DNA of 64,000 nucleotides from Sphingomonas caeni. Lineage in GTDB: Bacteria; Pseudomonadota; Alphaproteobacteria; Sphingomonadales; Sphingomonadaceae. Shown in pieces: positions 17,291 through 26,004 of this stretch. The first letter of the stretch is position 1. Each line of letters starts with the position of its first letter. Position numbers and translations under genes: made by a program. Under the pieces are notes generated by a model. That model was not told the DNA's origin. It made no database searches and was given only the letters and a program-made list of their open reading frames with translations. The stretch is taken from contig NZ_JAPDOK010000001.1 in NCBI RefSeq assembly GCF_026013415.1, positions 499,342 to 563,341 on the forward strand. The letters run 5' to 3'.

Positions 17291-17301
17291 ACAAGTCTTG
17301 T
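17291..17301. promoter_or_regulatory. 11-bp palindrome upstream of the small transcript
   Basis: ACAAG-T-CTTGT is a perfect inverted repeat in an AT-rich stretch (17280-17320) about 80 nt upstream of the perfect Shine-Dalgarno on the minus strand. It could be an operator or part of the promoter of that transcript. Confidence 0.3.
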
Positions 17302-17364
17302 AATGATTTTTATTTTGGACGATTCTCGCCGCCCTGCGCATTTTGGTTGGCTGCGCCGATTGCG

Positions 17365-17443
17365 GCACCAGCCCGCTCCCCCACCCGGCCTCCCATAGGC
17401 TAGCCTATAGTAAGGGAGGCCGGGTGGGGGAGCGGGCTGGTGC
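17365..17443. repeat. 79-bp giant palindrome with an inner palindrome (cruciform)
   Basis: Two perfect 30-bp arms (17365-17394 and 17414-17443, starting GCACCAGCCCGCTCCCCCAC and its exact inverse) enclose a 19-nt loop that itself contains the perfect 14-bp palindrome ATAGGCTAGCCTAT (17395-17408). No mismatch occurs in the arms. There is no ORF. It ends 16 nt from the stop of the 49-aa gene and could terminate transcription there, but the arm length far exceeds a normal terminator. Confidence 0.9.
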
Positions 17444-17459
17444 CGACCTTGCCGAAGCA

Positions 17460-17609
17460 TCAGTGCCGCTTGAAATATTGCACCTCGCGCTCGTGCTTTT
17501 CCGCGCCCGCGCGCGTGTCGAACGTGCCGAGATTGCGGCGCTTGCCGGTCCTGGGATCGGGTTTGCGCGAATAGAGGCGGTATTCGCCCGATTTGAGCTT
17601 TCGGATCAT
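17460..17609 (-). CDS. 49-aa conserved-type basic protein
   Basis: Encodes MIRKLKSGEYRLYSRKPDPR, then TGKRRNLGTFDTRAGAEKHE and REVQYFKRH. The start has GAGGAG 7 nt upstream. The sequence reads like the three-strand AP2/integrase-type N-terminal domain (YRLYSRK...GKRRNLGTFDTR..AEKHE), and a nearly identical small protein is, to my recollection, widespread in proteobacteria. That suggests nucleic-acid binding, but the function is unknown. It is tightly packed between the giant palindrome and the methyltransferase-like gene. Confidence 0.75.
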   Translation of the reverse strand: MIRKLKSGEYRLYSRKPDPRTGKRRNLGTFDTRAGAEKHEREVQYFKRH

Positions 17610-17656
17610 GGCCCATCTCCTCGCGCCGATAACGCGCGAGGAGATGGGCGGGATGC

Positions 17657-18424
17657 TCAGCGCCGGGGCTTGCGGAAGCGGTAGACGAACCGGTCGGTCC
17701 GGCCCCGGATCGCCGGATCGAACACGCCCTTCGAATGATCGTCATCGGCCATGCGCAGCACCTGGCTTTCGGCCTCGAGCACGAAGCCCGCCGCGGTGAA
17801 ATCGGCCTTCACCACCGCCGGATCGATCCGGTGATATTTCTCGACCGTCGCGCGCGCGTCCCCGGGCAGCGCGACATGGTCGATCACGCCCACGATCCCG
17901 CCCGGCTTGGTCGCAGCGAACAGGGTCCGCACGAACCCCGACGGATCCATCCGCGGCACCTTGTACTGCGCGCTCTCCCAATAGAGATCGTGATAGACGA
18001 GGTGGAGCAGGGTGAAGTCGAGGCTGTTCGGCGCCGCCGCGAACTGGTCCCACGGATAGGGCGTCAGGCTGACATTGGGCGCACGTCCGGTCAGCGCCGC
18101 CCACAACGCCTTGGCCTTGTCATTTTCGTAGAACTGGCTGGGCTCGAACGCGATCACCTTGCCCTTGGGGCCAACGATCCGCGCCATGATCTCGCTGTAA
18201 TAGCCCGCCCCGGCCATCACGTCCGCGGCGGTCATCCCCCTCCTGAGCCCCAGGAACTGGAGCACCGCGGCGGGCTTGCGGCCGGCGTCGAGCTTGATCT
18301 GATCGTCGGGCCGGCCCGGCGCCGAAACGGCGGCGGCATAGTCCGCGGCTTTCTGCGCGAGCGCAGGGGTGGTGGTGACGCACATCGCCGCGCCGATCAG
18401 CGCGGCCTTGATCCAGTGACGCAT
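17657..18424 (-). CDS. exported class I methyltransferase-like protein
   Basis: 255 residues. A clear Sec signal peptide (WIKAALIGAAMCVTTTPALA, cleavage near ALAQ) precedes a Rossmann-type methyltransferase domain with a motif I variant VMAGAGYYSEIMARIVG, an acidic FEPS after strand 2, and GGIVGVIDHVALPGD. This matches the group of predicted methyltransferases (COG4798) that carry leader sequences. Whether SAM is available in the periplasm is doubtful, so the protein may have a different activity. It is followed by the 49-aa gene. Confidence 0.75.
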   Translation of the reverse strand: MRHWIKAALIGAAMCVTTTPALAQKAADYAAAVSAPGRPDDQIKLDAGRKPAAVLQFLGLRRGMTAADVMAGAGYYSEIMARIVGPKGKVIAFEPSQFYENDKAKALWAALTGRAPNVSLTPYPWDQFAAAPNSLDFTLLHLVYHDLYWESAQYKVPRMDPSGFVRTLFAATKPGGIVGVIDHVALPGDARATVEKYHRIDPAVVKADFTAAGFVLEAESQVLRMADDDHSKGVFDPAIRGRTDRFVYRFRKPRR

Positions 18425-18483
18425 CGAATCCTCCGATTAGCAATATGCGCATCCTGCGCCATTGCCCCGTAACGATCAAGCGA

Positions 18484-19029
18484 TCAGCGGCAATCCTCGA
18501 TGACGCGCAGGATTTCGCCCCAGGCGGGGATCACCAGAGGCGGCAGCCCCGCGCCCTCGATCACAAAGCGCCCGCGGCTGAACCCCATCGCGTCGAGCAG
18601 CGGATCGCGCGGGGCGAATTCGATCGCGAGATAGGGCGGCGTCCCCCCGGTCGGCTGCGCGGCGATGCTGCGCAGCGTGCTGCTCGTCCGGATGGTGAGC
18701 GCGCCGCTCCCCTCGCCGCGCCGCGAGAGGTAGATGCGCCCACGCGCCGTGTCGCAGCGCAGGGTCAGATCGGCCTCCCCGCCCAGCGGCCCGAACAGCG
18801 CGATGCTGCCGCGTGCATCCTGGCGATAGACCCAGCTTCCCGGCGTCATGGGCCAGTCGCGCCAATCGGCAGCCACCGGTGTGGGAGTCGGCGTCGGCGC
18901 GGGGGCAGGCCGCGGGACGGGCGTCGGCGTCGGGATCGGCACCGGCCGCGCCGGTTCGGGCGCAGGCGGCGCGGCGCACGCGGCGATCGTCAGCAGGGCG
19001 GAAAGGGCAAGCAGGGACCGGTTACGCAT
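18484..19029 (-). CDS. putative lipoprotein with proline-rich linker
   Basis: 181 residues. The lipoprotein signal ends in a lipobox-like IAAC (about residue 18), followed by a Pro/Thr/Ala linker (PIPTPTPVPRPAPAPTPTPT) of about 30 residues. A 120-residue beta-rich domain follows with two Cys (LRCDTARGR; VIEDCR). The TP-type linker resembles those of the GH5 lipoproteins 1-2 kb away. No enzyme motif is visible. Confidence 0.65.
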   Translation of the reverse strand: MRNRSLLALSALLTIAACAAPPAPEPARPVPIPTPTPVPRPAPAPTPTPTPVAADWRDWPMTPGSWVYRQDARGSIALFGPLGGEADLTLRCDTARGRIYLSRRGEGSGALTIRTSSTLRSIAAQPTGGTPPYLAIEFAPRDPLLDAMGFSRGRFVIEGAGLPPLVIPAWGEILRVIEDCR

Positions 19030-19089
19030 CGCCCTGTTATGCGGGATGCGGCGGTCCGGCTCAACCGCGATCCGGCTCGGGCGTGGAAT

Positions 19090-19518
19090 TCAGGCGGCGC
19101 GGCGCCGCGCGGCGATCCGCTCGGCATGGGCATAGAGTTCGCTTTCCTCGCATTCGATCCGCGCGAGGATCCTGCCCATCATCGTCTCGGTATCGGCGCG
19201 AAAGCCGATCCAGTTGCGGTTGATGCGATCGACGGGCCAGTCCGAGATATAATGGGCGAACGCCGCGCCCAGCGCGCCGAATTCCTGCCGGTAGCGCCAG
19301 GCGAGCGCCGTCGCGGCGGCGTCGCCCGAGGCGAGCAGCCGGTCATAGACGCTGCGGTCCTCGGCCGCGCAATGATCGAGCAACGCCTGCGCCATCCGCC
19401 AGCGGATCCCCGCGATCGCGGCCGCGTCGGCCACCCGCCCGGCGACGATCGCCAGCATCTGCCCGGCCAGTGCCTCGAGCTTGCGATGCTCATCATACAG
19501 TTCGCGAATCGTCGCCAT
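19090..19518 (-). CDS. hemerythrin HHE domain-containing protein
   Basis: 142 residues, four-helix bundle. Candidate di-iron ligands are visible as DEHRKLE (His 11), LLDHCAAED (about His 48 with following Glu), FAHYISDW (about His 88) and ELYAHAER (about His 131). Hemerythrin-like proteins bind O2 or NO at a di-iron centre in stress sensing or iron handling. A perfect FNR/CRP-type box lies 22-35 nt upstream of the ATG, consistent with oxygen- or NO-responsive control. It appears to be monocistronic. Confidence 0.8.
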   Translation of the reverse strand: MATIRELYDEHRKLEALAGQMLAIVAGRVADAAAIAGIRWRMAQALLDHCAAEDRSVYDRLLASGDAAATALAWRYRQEFGALGAAFAHYISDWPVDRINRNWIGFRADTETMMGRILARIECEESELYAHAERIAARRRAA

Positions 19519-19539
19519 CGTTGCCTACGCCACGCATAC

Positions 19540-19553
19540 TTGATCTAGATCAA
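19540..19553. promoter_or_regulatory. perfect FNR-type box upstream of the hemerythrin gene
   Basis: TTGATCTAGATCAA matches the consensus TTGAT-N4-ATCAA exactly. Its centre is only about 28 nt from the hemerythrin start codon, so a class II activator position (-41.5) would put the transcription start inside the ORF. That suggests repression, or that the true translation start is downstream. CCGTAA repeats in alternating orientation lie just beyond it (19585-19613). Confidence 0.75.
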
Positions 19554-19668
19554 ACTATGCACGGCAGCCATGGTTCCGGCCATTCCGTAATATCCCCAGT
19601 TACGGGTCCGTAATTTCCCTCATCATGCCCCGAAAAGGCGCAGTAACCGAAAGGTGTCTGCGGCGTTT

Positions 19669-20811
19669 CTAAAGTGTCGTCGTGGTCTTGATGGCGTCAA
19701 CCATACCCGGCAACCAATCGCCGGTCTGGTCGCGTAGTCGAAAGGTATTGGTATAGCCCCAGGCGCAGCTCTGCACCCCGATCGATGCATAGGCGGACGT
19801 GATCTGGCGATAGTAGAGAATACGCTGGGCAAGCGGGATGCCGGTATCGTCGATCGCGCCATATTCGCCGACAAAGGGCACCCGGCCGGTGCGCGCGATA
19901 TAGTCGCGCACCTTCTGCAGATTGGCGTCGAGCTCGCTATAGTCGGCGGCGCTGCCGAACACGCGCCCGAGCGGCGGCGTGGGCGTCACCCAGGTCGCGC
20001 CCTGATGGGTGAAGTTGAACGGATCATAGGTGTGGATCGTCGGCACGATATAGGGATCCGCCGGGAGAGCGAGCGTCGCGAGCGAATTGACCCCGCTCCA
20101 GTCCTGCCCGCCCTGGATGATCGGCCGCGTCGGATTGGTCGCGCGGATCGCCGCGATCGCCGGGGTGGTCACCGTGACCAGGTTCGCGTTGGTCAGGCTG
20201 CCATGCGGCTCGTTGATCAGCTCGAACCACACGGTCGACGGCGCCGATGCGAACGCCACCCCGATCTGCCGCCACATCTCGGTAAACCGCACCGTATTTG
20301 CGCTCGGATCGGCAAACAGCTCGTCGAAATTGTGCATGTCGACGATCACGTTGAGCCCCGCCAGGCTCGCCGCATCGGCGACGTGACGCGCCCGCGCCAT
20401 GAAGGTCGCGTCGATCGTATAGGGCGCGCCCGTCATCGCATGGCCCGAGAACCAGACCGGCACGCGGATCGTATCGAAGCCCGCATTCCTGATGATCGTG
20501 AAATCGCCGTCGACGATCGCGCGGCCCCAGCTCCCCTCGTTCGGCTGCGCCTCGAGCATATTGCCCATGTTGACGCACTTGCCCACGGGCAGGTGGATCC
20601 CCGTGGTCGGCACCGCCGCCGCGGTGGGCGTATAGGTCGGCGTCGGAGTGGGCGTGGGTGTGGGTGTCGGCGTGGGCGTCGGAACCGGCGTGGGAGTCGG
20701 GGTCACGATCACCGGACCGCCGCCACCCCCACCCGAATAGCCGCCAGCCCCGCCGCTGCACGCCGCCAGCGCCATCGCCGCCATGCTTGGGATCAGCATC
20801 GCCTTCATCAT
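19669..20811 (-). CDS. GH5-family glycoside hydrolase, lipoprotein (third gene of operon)
   Basis: 380 residues. A lipoprotein signal (MAAMALAAC, Cys about residue 17) is followed by a Gly patch, a long Thr-Pro linker and a GH5 (beta/alpha)8 catalytic domain. The acid/base lies in WFELINEPHG and the nucleophile in VPFVGEYGA. GH5 enzymes are endo-glucanases, mannanases and relatives. The usual DMHHY is DMHNF here, unlike its two paralogues, so specificity may differ. ATG 20811 has AGGAG 5 nt upstream; the longer frame is a read-back into the upstream gene. It starts 11 nt after the second GH5 gene. Confidence 0.88.
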   Translation of the reverse strand: MMKAMLIPSMAAMALAACSGGAGGYSGGGGGGPVIVTPTPTPVPTPTPTPTPTPTPTPTYTPTAAAVPTTGIHLPVGKCVNMGNMLEAQPNEGSWGRAIVDGDFTIIRNAGFDTIRVPVWFSGHAMTGAPYTIDATFMARARHVADAASLAGLNVIVDMHNFDELFADPSANTVRFTEMWRQIGVAFASAPSTVWFELINEPHGSLTNANLVTVTTPAIAAIRATNPTRPIIQGGQDWSGVNSLATLALPADPYIVPTIHTYDPFNFTHQGATWVTPTPPLGRVFGSAADYSELDANLQKVRDYIARTGRVPFVGEYGAIDDTGIPLAQRILYYRQITSAYASIGVQSCAWGYTNTFRLRDQTGDWLPGMVDAIKTTTTL

Positions 20812-20822
20812 ACGCACTCCTC

Positions 20823-21956
20823 TCAACCCGGCGGCAGCGTCGTCGTGGTGACGATCGCATCGGCGATCCCCGGCTCCCAACCCGTGGCGTCGCGCCAGAG
20901 ATGGAAGGTGTTGGTATAGCCCCAGGCACACCCCTGGATCCCGATCGACGCGAAGGCCGAGGTCACCATCCCGTAATAGGTGACGCGCGCCGCATTGGGC
21001 TTGCTCTCATGCGCGCCGATCTCGCCCGCAAAGGGCACGCGGCCGGTGGCGGCCATATAGTTGGTCAGCTTGGTCAGCACCGCGCGCAGATCGGTCACGT
21101 CCTGCGCCGTCCCGAAATCGGTGCGCGTCGCCGGGGTCATCCACGGCGCGGTGTCGAAGCCGAAATTGGCCGGATCATAATAATGGAAGGTCGGCACCAC
21201 ATTCGCGTCGGACGGATAGGTGGTGGTCAGCATCGAATCGAGCGACGCGTAATCGGGGCCGTCGATCACCACCTTGCGCGTCGGATTGCTCGCCCGCACC
21301 GCCGCCAGCGCCGGGTTCTGCACCGTCAGCAAATTGCTCGCCCTGAAATTGTCGTGCGGCTCGTTGATCAGCTCGAAATAGACGCTCGCGGGCTGCCCCT
21401 GGAACGCCACTCCGATCTGCCGCCACAGCTCGGTGAAGCGCGTGGTGTGGCCCGAAGGATCGGCGAACAGCTCCTCATAATGGTGCATGTCGATGATCAC
21501 CGCGAGATTGTTCGCCACCGCCAGATCGACGACATGCTTCACCCGCGCCATGAAGGTCGCGTCGATCGTATAGGGCGCGTTCGCCAGCGCGTGCGCCGAG
21601 AAGCGCACCGGCAGCCGGATCGCGGTGAAGCCCTTGTCCTTGATCCGCGTGATGTCCGCGTCCTGGATGCCGCGTCCCCAATCGCCCTCATTGGGCGCCT
21701 CGAGCTGGTCGGACATGTTGACGCACTTGCCGAGCCGCAGCGTCGCGCCGGTGGTCGGCGTCGCCGCGGCGGCGGCGGTGAAGGTCGCGCTCGGGGTCGG
21801 CGTGGGTGTCGGCGTTGGAGTCGGTACCGGCGTGGGCGTCGGCGTGACGATCACCGGCCCGCCGCCGCCGCCGCCACCCGAATAGCCACCCCCACCGCCG
21901 CCGCACCCGGTCAGCGCCAGCGCCGCCACACTCACCGATATCCCCAGGCCACGCAT
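20823..21956 (-). CDS. GH5-family glycoside hydrolase, lipoprotein (second gene of operon)
   Basis: 377 residues. Lipobox ALTGC (about residue 17), a Gly run, a Thr-Pro linker and a GH5 domain with IIDMHHYEELF, YFELINEPHD (acid/base) and VPFAGEIGA (nucleophile). ATG 21956 has GGAG eight bases upstream; GTG 21965, overlapping the previous stop as GTGA, is the alternative. It is more similar to the first gene than to the third in the DMHHY and FADPSGHT segments. It is probably anchored to the outer membrane. Confidence 0.88.
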   Translation of the reverse strand: MRGLGISVSVAALALTGCGGGGGGYSGGGGGGGPVIVTPTPTPVPTPTPTPTPTPSATFTAAAAATPTTGATLRLGKCVNMSDQLEAPNEGDWGRGIQDADITRIKDKGFTAIRLPVRFSAHALANAPYTIDATFMARVKHVVDLAVANNLAVIIDMHHYEELFADPSGHTTRFTELWRQIGVAFQGQPASVYFELINEPHDNFRASNLLTVQNPALAAVRASNPTRKVVIDGPDYASLDSMLTTTYPSDANVVPTFHYYDPANFGFDTAPWMTPATRTDFGTAQDVTDLRAVLTKLTNYMAATGRVPFAGEIGAHESKPNAARVTYYGMVTSAFASIGIQGCAWGYTNTFHLWRDATGWEPGIADAIVTTTTLPPG

Positions 21957-21961
21957 AGCGA

Positions 21962-22993
21962 TCACTCCGGCAAGGTTGTGGTGGTCATCATCCCGTCCGC
22001 GATGCCCGGCTCCCAGCCGCTGCCGTCGCGGTAGAGCTGGTGGGTATTGGTGTATCCCCAGGCGCAGCTCTGCACGCCGATCGAGGCGAAGGCCGCGGTG
22101 TTAACGCTGTAGAAGTTCGCGCGTTGCGCCACCGCACGCGCCTCGTTCGCGCCCAGCTCGCCGACGAACGGCACCCGGCCGGTGCGCTTCATCCAGGCCT
22201 GCACCTTCCCCAGCACGCCACGCAGCTCGGCGATGTCGGCGGCATTGCCCCAGGTCTCGCGCACCGGCGGGTTCATCCAGGGCGCCTTGTCGAACCCGAA
22301 ATTGGCGGGATCGTACCAGTGGAAGGTCGGCACGATATACGGGTCGTCGGGAAAACTGGTTGTGATCATCCCGTCGAGCGAGGCCCAGCCGGGTCCGTCG
22401 ATCACCACCGGCCGGGTCGGGTTGCTCTCGCGCACCGCCGCCAGCGCCGGCCCCTGCACCGCCCACAGATTCGATCCGTCGAACCTGTCGTGCGGCTCGT
22501 TGATCAGCTCGAAATAGACCGTCGCGGGCGCATCCTTGAACGCGACGCCGATCTGCCGCCACATGCCCGCCAGCCGCGCGGTATGGCCGGCAGGATCGGT
22601 GAACAGCTCCTCATAATGATGCATGTCGACGATCACCGACATGCCATTCGCCGTCGCCAGGTCGGTGATGTGCCTCACCCGCTTCATGAAGGCCGGATCG
22701 ATCGCATAGGGCGCGGTCAGCCGGGCATGGGTCGAAAAGCGCGCGGGCAGCCGGATTCCGGTGAAGCCCTTCGACTTGAGATTGACGATATCCGAATCGC
22801 GGAAGCCCCGGCCCCATTGGCCCTCCTGCGGCGCCTCGAGCATGTTCGAGATGTTGACGCATTTCCCGAGCCGCAGCGTCGCGCCCTTGGCCGGCACCGC
22901 CGCCGGCGCAGGGGTGAAGGGCCCCGCGGCCTGAGCGGCGCTCGCACAAACCAGTCCCGCCAGCGCCAGGCCGGCCAAGATCCGCGGACCCAT
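21962..22993 (-). CDS. GH5-family glycoside hydrolase, secreted (first gene of operon)
   Basis: 343 residues with a plain Sec signal peptide (LAGLALAGLVCASAAQAAG), no lipobox cleavage context and no Thr-Pro linker, so it is likely free in the periplasm or secreted. The catalytic domain shows VIVDMHHYEELFTDP, YFELINEPHD (acid/base) and VPFVGELGA (nucleophile). It is the promoter-proximal gene of three tandem paralogues (22993 to 19669). A 12-bp perfect palindrome 39-50 nt upstream is a probable operator. Confidence 0.88.
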   Translation of the reverse strand: MGPRILAGLALAGLVCASAAQAAGPFTPAPAAVPAKGATLRLGKCVNISNMLEAPQEGQWGRGFRDSDIVNLKSKGFTGIRLPARFSTHARLTAPYAIDPAFMKRVRHITDLATANGMSVIVDMHHYEELFTDPAGHTARLAGMWRQIGVAFKDAPATVYFELINEPHDRFDGSNLWAVQGPALAAVRESNPTRPVVIDGPGWASLDGMITTSFPDDPYIVPTFHWYDPANFGFDKAPWMNPPVRETWGNAADIAELRGVLGKVQAWMKRTGRVPFVGELGANEARAVAQRANFYSVNTAAFASIGVQSCAWGYTNTHQLYRDGSGWEPGIADGMMTTTTLPE

Positions 22994-23031
22994 AATCTCT
23001 CCCCTGTCCGGCGCTGTGCCGCGCCTGTCCT

Positions 23032-23043
23032 GTCAACGTTGAC
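23032..23043. promoter_or_regulatory. LacI-type palindrome before the GH5 operon
   Basis: GTCAACGTTGAC is a perfect 12-bp palindrome with a central CG, the usual form of LacI-family operators. It lies upstream of the first GH5 gene. A second palindrome, TTGCGCAA (23066-23073), lies further upstream. No LacI gene is in the window. Confidence 0.55.
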
Positions 23044-23190
23044 GGTTTGCACTGGCGGGCGCAGTTTGCGCAAGCGAATGTTCGTTGCTGCCGTGTTGCG
23101 GCGGCACAGCGAGAGGATAATGACGACGTCCCGCCGTGAGGCGAGCGGCGAGAGAAGCGCGCGGTTTCGGGGGTTGAGGTACCGGGCGCG

Positions 23191-25383
23191 CTAGCGCCGT
23201 CCCCCACCCCATTTCGTCCGGCTCTGCTTTCCGAACCGCCCCTTCCGCGTCCCCGGCTTGCCCTCGTTGCTCCGCCCCATCACCGGCGCCTTCCGCTCAT
23301 CCACTGGCAGCCCCAGCTCCTCCGCCTCCAGCGCGCGAATCTCGTCGCGCAGCCGGCCAGCTTCCTCGAACTCGAGGTTCGCCGCCGCATCGCGCATCTT
23401 CTTTTCGAGCTCCTCGATATACGCCCGCAGATTGTGGCCCACCATGTGCGGCCGGTCGGCATCGATCTCGACGGTCACCTGATCCTTCGACGCGACATGC
23501 GCGATGATGTCGCCGATGTTGCGCTTGATCGTCTCGGGCGTGATGCCGTGCTCGGTGTTGTAGGCGACCTGCTTCTCGCGCCGCCGCCCGGTCTCCGCCA
23601 GCGCGCGCTCCATCGATCCGGTCACGCGGTCGGCGTACAGGATCACCCGCCCGTCCACGTTACGCGCCGCGCGCCCGATCGTCTGGATCAGCGAGGTCTC
23701 GCTGCGCAGGAACCCCTCCTTGTCGGCATCGAGGATCGCGACCAGCCCGCACTCGGGAATATCGAGCCCCTCGCGCAGCAGGTTGATCCCGATCAGCACG
23801 TCATAGACGCCCATCCGCAAATCGCGGATCAGCTCGATCCGCTCCAGCGTCTCGGTATCCGAATGCATGTAGCGGCACTTGATCCCCGCTTCGTGCATAT
23901 ATTCGGTCAAATCCTCCGCCATCCGCTTGGTCAGCGTGGTGACGAGCGTGCGGTATCCCGCGGCGGTGGTCTTGTTGCACTCCTGGATCAGGTCCTGCAC
24001 CTGCTCCTCGACCGGCTTGATCTCCACCGGCGGGTCGATCAGCCCGGTCGGGCGGATCACCTGCTCGACGAACACGCCCCCGGTCTGCTCCAGCTCCCAG
24101 CCCCCGGGTGTCGCGGAGACGCACACGGTCTGCGGCCGCATCGCGTCCCATTCGTTGAAGCGCAAAGGCCTATTGTCGATGCAGCTCGGCAGCCGGAAGC
24201 CATACTCCGCCAGCGTGATCTTGCGCCGATGATCGCCGCGCGACATGCCGTTGATCTGCCCGATCGTGACATGGCTCTCGTCGACGAAGAGCAACGCGTT
24301 CTCGGGCAGATATTCGAACAAAGTCGGCGGCGGTTCCCCCGGCAGGCGTCCGGTGAGGAAGCGCGAATAATTCTCGATCCCCGCACAGCTTCCGGTCGCG
24401 GCGATCATCTCGAGGTCGAAGTTCGTCCGCTGCTCGAGCCGCTGATGCTCGAGCAATTTGCCCTCGGCCTCCATCTCCTTGAGCCGCTCGGCCAGCTCGT
24501 GACGGATGCCCTCCATCGCCTGCTTGAGCGTCGGCCCCGGCGTCACATAGTGCGAGTTGGCATAGACCCGGACATAGTCGAGCGACGCCACCTTGCTGCC
24601 CGTCAGCGGATCGAACTCGGTGATCTCCTCGATCTCGTCGCCGAAGAAGCTGATCCGCCACGCGGTATCCTCATAGTGCGATGGGAAGAGCTCGAGGCTG
24701 TCCCCCCGCACCCGGAAATTGCCCCGCGCGAATGCCTGGTCGTTGCGCTTGTACTGGAGCGCGACCAGCTTGCGGATGATCTCGCGCTGGTCGACCACCA
24801 TGCCTTTCTTCAGGTCGAAGATCATCGCCGAATAGGTCTCGACCGATCCGATGCCGTAGATGCACGAGACCGACGCCACGATGATCACATCGTCGCGTTC
24901 GAGCAGCGACCGGGTCGCGGCGTGCCGCATCCGGTCGATCGCCTCGTTCACGCTCGACTCTTTCTCGATGTAGGTGTCGGAGCGGGGCACATAGGCTTCG
25001 GGCTGGTAATAATCGTAATAGCTGACGAAATATTCGACCGCATTCTCGGGGAAGAAGCTCTTGAACTCGCCATAGAGCTGCGCCGCCAGGATCTTGTTGG
25101 GCGCGAGGATCAGCGCGGGGCGCTGCAGCTCCTCGATCACCTTGGCCATGGTGAAGGTCTTGCCGCTGCCGGTGACCCCCAGCAGCACCTGGTCCTTCTC
25201 GCCCGCCCGGGCCTGCTCGACCAGCTCGGGAATCGCCTGGCGCTGGTCTCCCGAAGGCTGGTAATCGCTCACCAGCTTGAATCGCTTGCCTCCTTCCGCC
25301 TTCGCAGGCCGCTCGGGCCGGTGGGGTACGAAGGCCGGCCCGGTCTCGGGTTCGGCCAGGCTGGTGCGAATCTGGATTGCCAT
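23191..25383 (-). CDS. uvrB: excinuclease ABC subunit B
   Basis: 730 residues. UvrB is the damage-verifying helicase of nucleotide excision repair. Visible features: Walker A GVTGSGKT, the damage-binding hairpin region [17 protein letters not shown] in helicase motif [24 protein letters not shown] (motif VI), and the C-terminal UVR motif ([18 protein letters not shown]) that contacts UvrC. The basic tail is typical of alphaproteobacteria. A near-consensus LexA box lies 35-49 nt upstream, consistent with SOS control. Divergent from a DUF3617 gene. Confidence 0.97.
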   Translation of the reverse strand: MAIQIRTSLAEPETGPAFVPHRPERPAKAEGGKRFKLVSDYQPSGDQRQAIPELVEQARAGEKDQVLLGVTGSGKTFTMAKVIEELQRPALILAPNKILAAQLYGEFKSFFPENAVEYFVSYYDYYQPEAYVPRSDTYIEKESSVNEAIDRMRHAATRSLLERDDVIIVASVSCIYGIGSVETYSAMIFDLKKGMVVDQREIIRKLVALQYKRNDQAFARGNFRVRGDSLELFPSHYEDTAWRISFFGDEIEEITEFDPLTGSKVASLDYVRVYANSHYVTPGPTLKQAMEGIRHELAERLKEMEAEGKLLEHQRLEQRTNFDLEMIAATGSCAGIENYSRFLTGRLPGEPPPTLFEYLPENALLFVDESHVTIGQINGMSRGDHRRKITLAEYGFRLPSCIDNRPLRFNEWDAMRPQTVCVSATPGGWELEQTGGVFVEQVIRPTGLIDPPVEIKPVEEQVQDLIQECNKTTAAGYRTLVTTLTKRMAEDLTEYMHEAGIKCRYMHSDTETLERIELIRDLRMGVYDVLIGINLLREGLDIPECGLVAILDADKEGFLRSETSLIQTIGRAARNVDGRVILYADRVTGSMERALAETGRRREKQVAYNTEHGITPETIKRNIGDIIAHVASKDQVTVEIDADRPHMVGHNLRAYIEELEKKMRDAAANLEFEEAGRLRDEIRALEAEELGLPVDERKAPVMGRSNEGKPGTRKGRFGKQSRTKWGGGRR

Positions 25384-25417
25384 AGTCCAACGTTATGGTG
25401 ATTCTATCGCCAGCCTG

Positions 25418-25432
25418 CAACAAATCGGGAAC
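25418..25432. promoter_or_regulatory. near-consensus alphaproteobacterial LexA box before uvrB
   Basis: On the minus strand this reads GTTC-CCGATTT-GTTG, one base from the alphaproteobacterial SOS consensus GTTC-N7-GTTC. It is 35-49 nt upstream of the uvrB start. Confidence 0.55.
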
Positions 25433-25460
25433 AGCCCCGCGCAGCACAGGGAGAGAAACC

Positions 25461-26003
25461 ATGCGTATCACGCTGCTCATCGCCGCCGCATTGCCGCTTG
25501 CCGCCTGCAACCAGGCCAGCGTGACGCTCACCAACGCCTCGCCCGAAGAGGTCGCCAAGGCGGCGTCGGACAGCGGCATCCATTTCAACCCCGGCAAATG
25601 GGAAACCACGATCGAGGTGACCGACGCCCAGCTCCCCGAAATGCCGAACATGCCCAAGGGAATGGGCGACCTGATGCTCGCCAGGATGAAGGAGCCGCAG
25701 AAGCACAGCTATTGCATGTCGGCGGAGGAGGCGGCCAAGCCCGGCGGCAATTTCCTCACCGGCGACGCCAGGAGCAAATGCACCGTCGAGAAATTCTCGA
25801 TGAACGGCGGCCATATCGAGCAGACCGTTTCCTGCCCCGATCGCAACGGCAAGGAGGGGATGCGGATGGTGACCTCGGGGACCTACACCGGCGACTCGAT
25901 GACGGGTACCGCCGACATGCAGATGGGCGGCCCGGCACCGATGAAGATCAAGGCGAACATCTCGAGCCGCCGGATCGGCGATTGCGCCGCAGGGGAGAAG
26001 TGA
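25461..26003 (+). CDS. DUF3617 lipoprotein
   Basis: 180 residues. ATG 25461 follows GGGAGAG by 7 nt and starts a lipoprotein signal (MRITLLIAAALPLAAC). The mature part has the DUF3617 pattern: F.PGKWETTIEV near the start, paired Cys (YCMSAEEA; SKCTVEKF; VSCPDRNG; IGDCAAG) and repeated short strands, a fold seen in periplasmic and outer-membrane-attached proteins of unknown role. The longer in-frame start adds a leader that would spoil the signal peptide. A second DUF3617 lipoprotein lies at 27017-27532. Confidence 0.8.
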   Translation: MRITLLIAAALPLAACNQASVTLTNASPEEVAKAASDSGIHFNPGKWETTIEVTDAQLPEMPNMPKGMGDLMLARMKEPQKHSYCMSAEEAAKPGGNFLTGDARSKCTVEKFSMNGGHIEQTVSCPDRNGKEGMRMVTSGTYTGDSMTGTADMQMGGPAPMKIKANISSRRIGDCAAGEK

Positions 26004-26004
26004 G

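Noticed and set aside
18880..18950. Short tandem-like GGCGTGGGCGTC repeats here and at 20640-20700 and 21790-21850
   Set aside because: They encode Thr-Pro/Pro-rich linkers on the minus strand, so they are coding low-complexity rather than independent repeats or CRISPR-type arrays.
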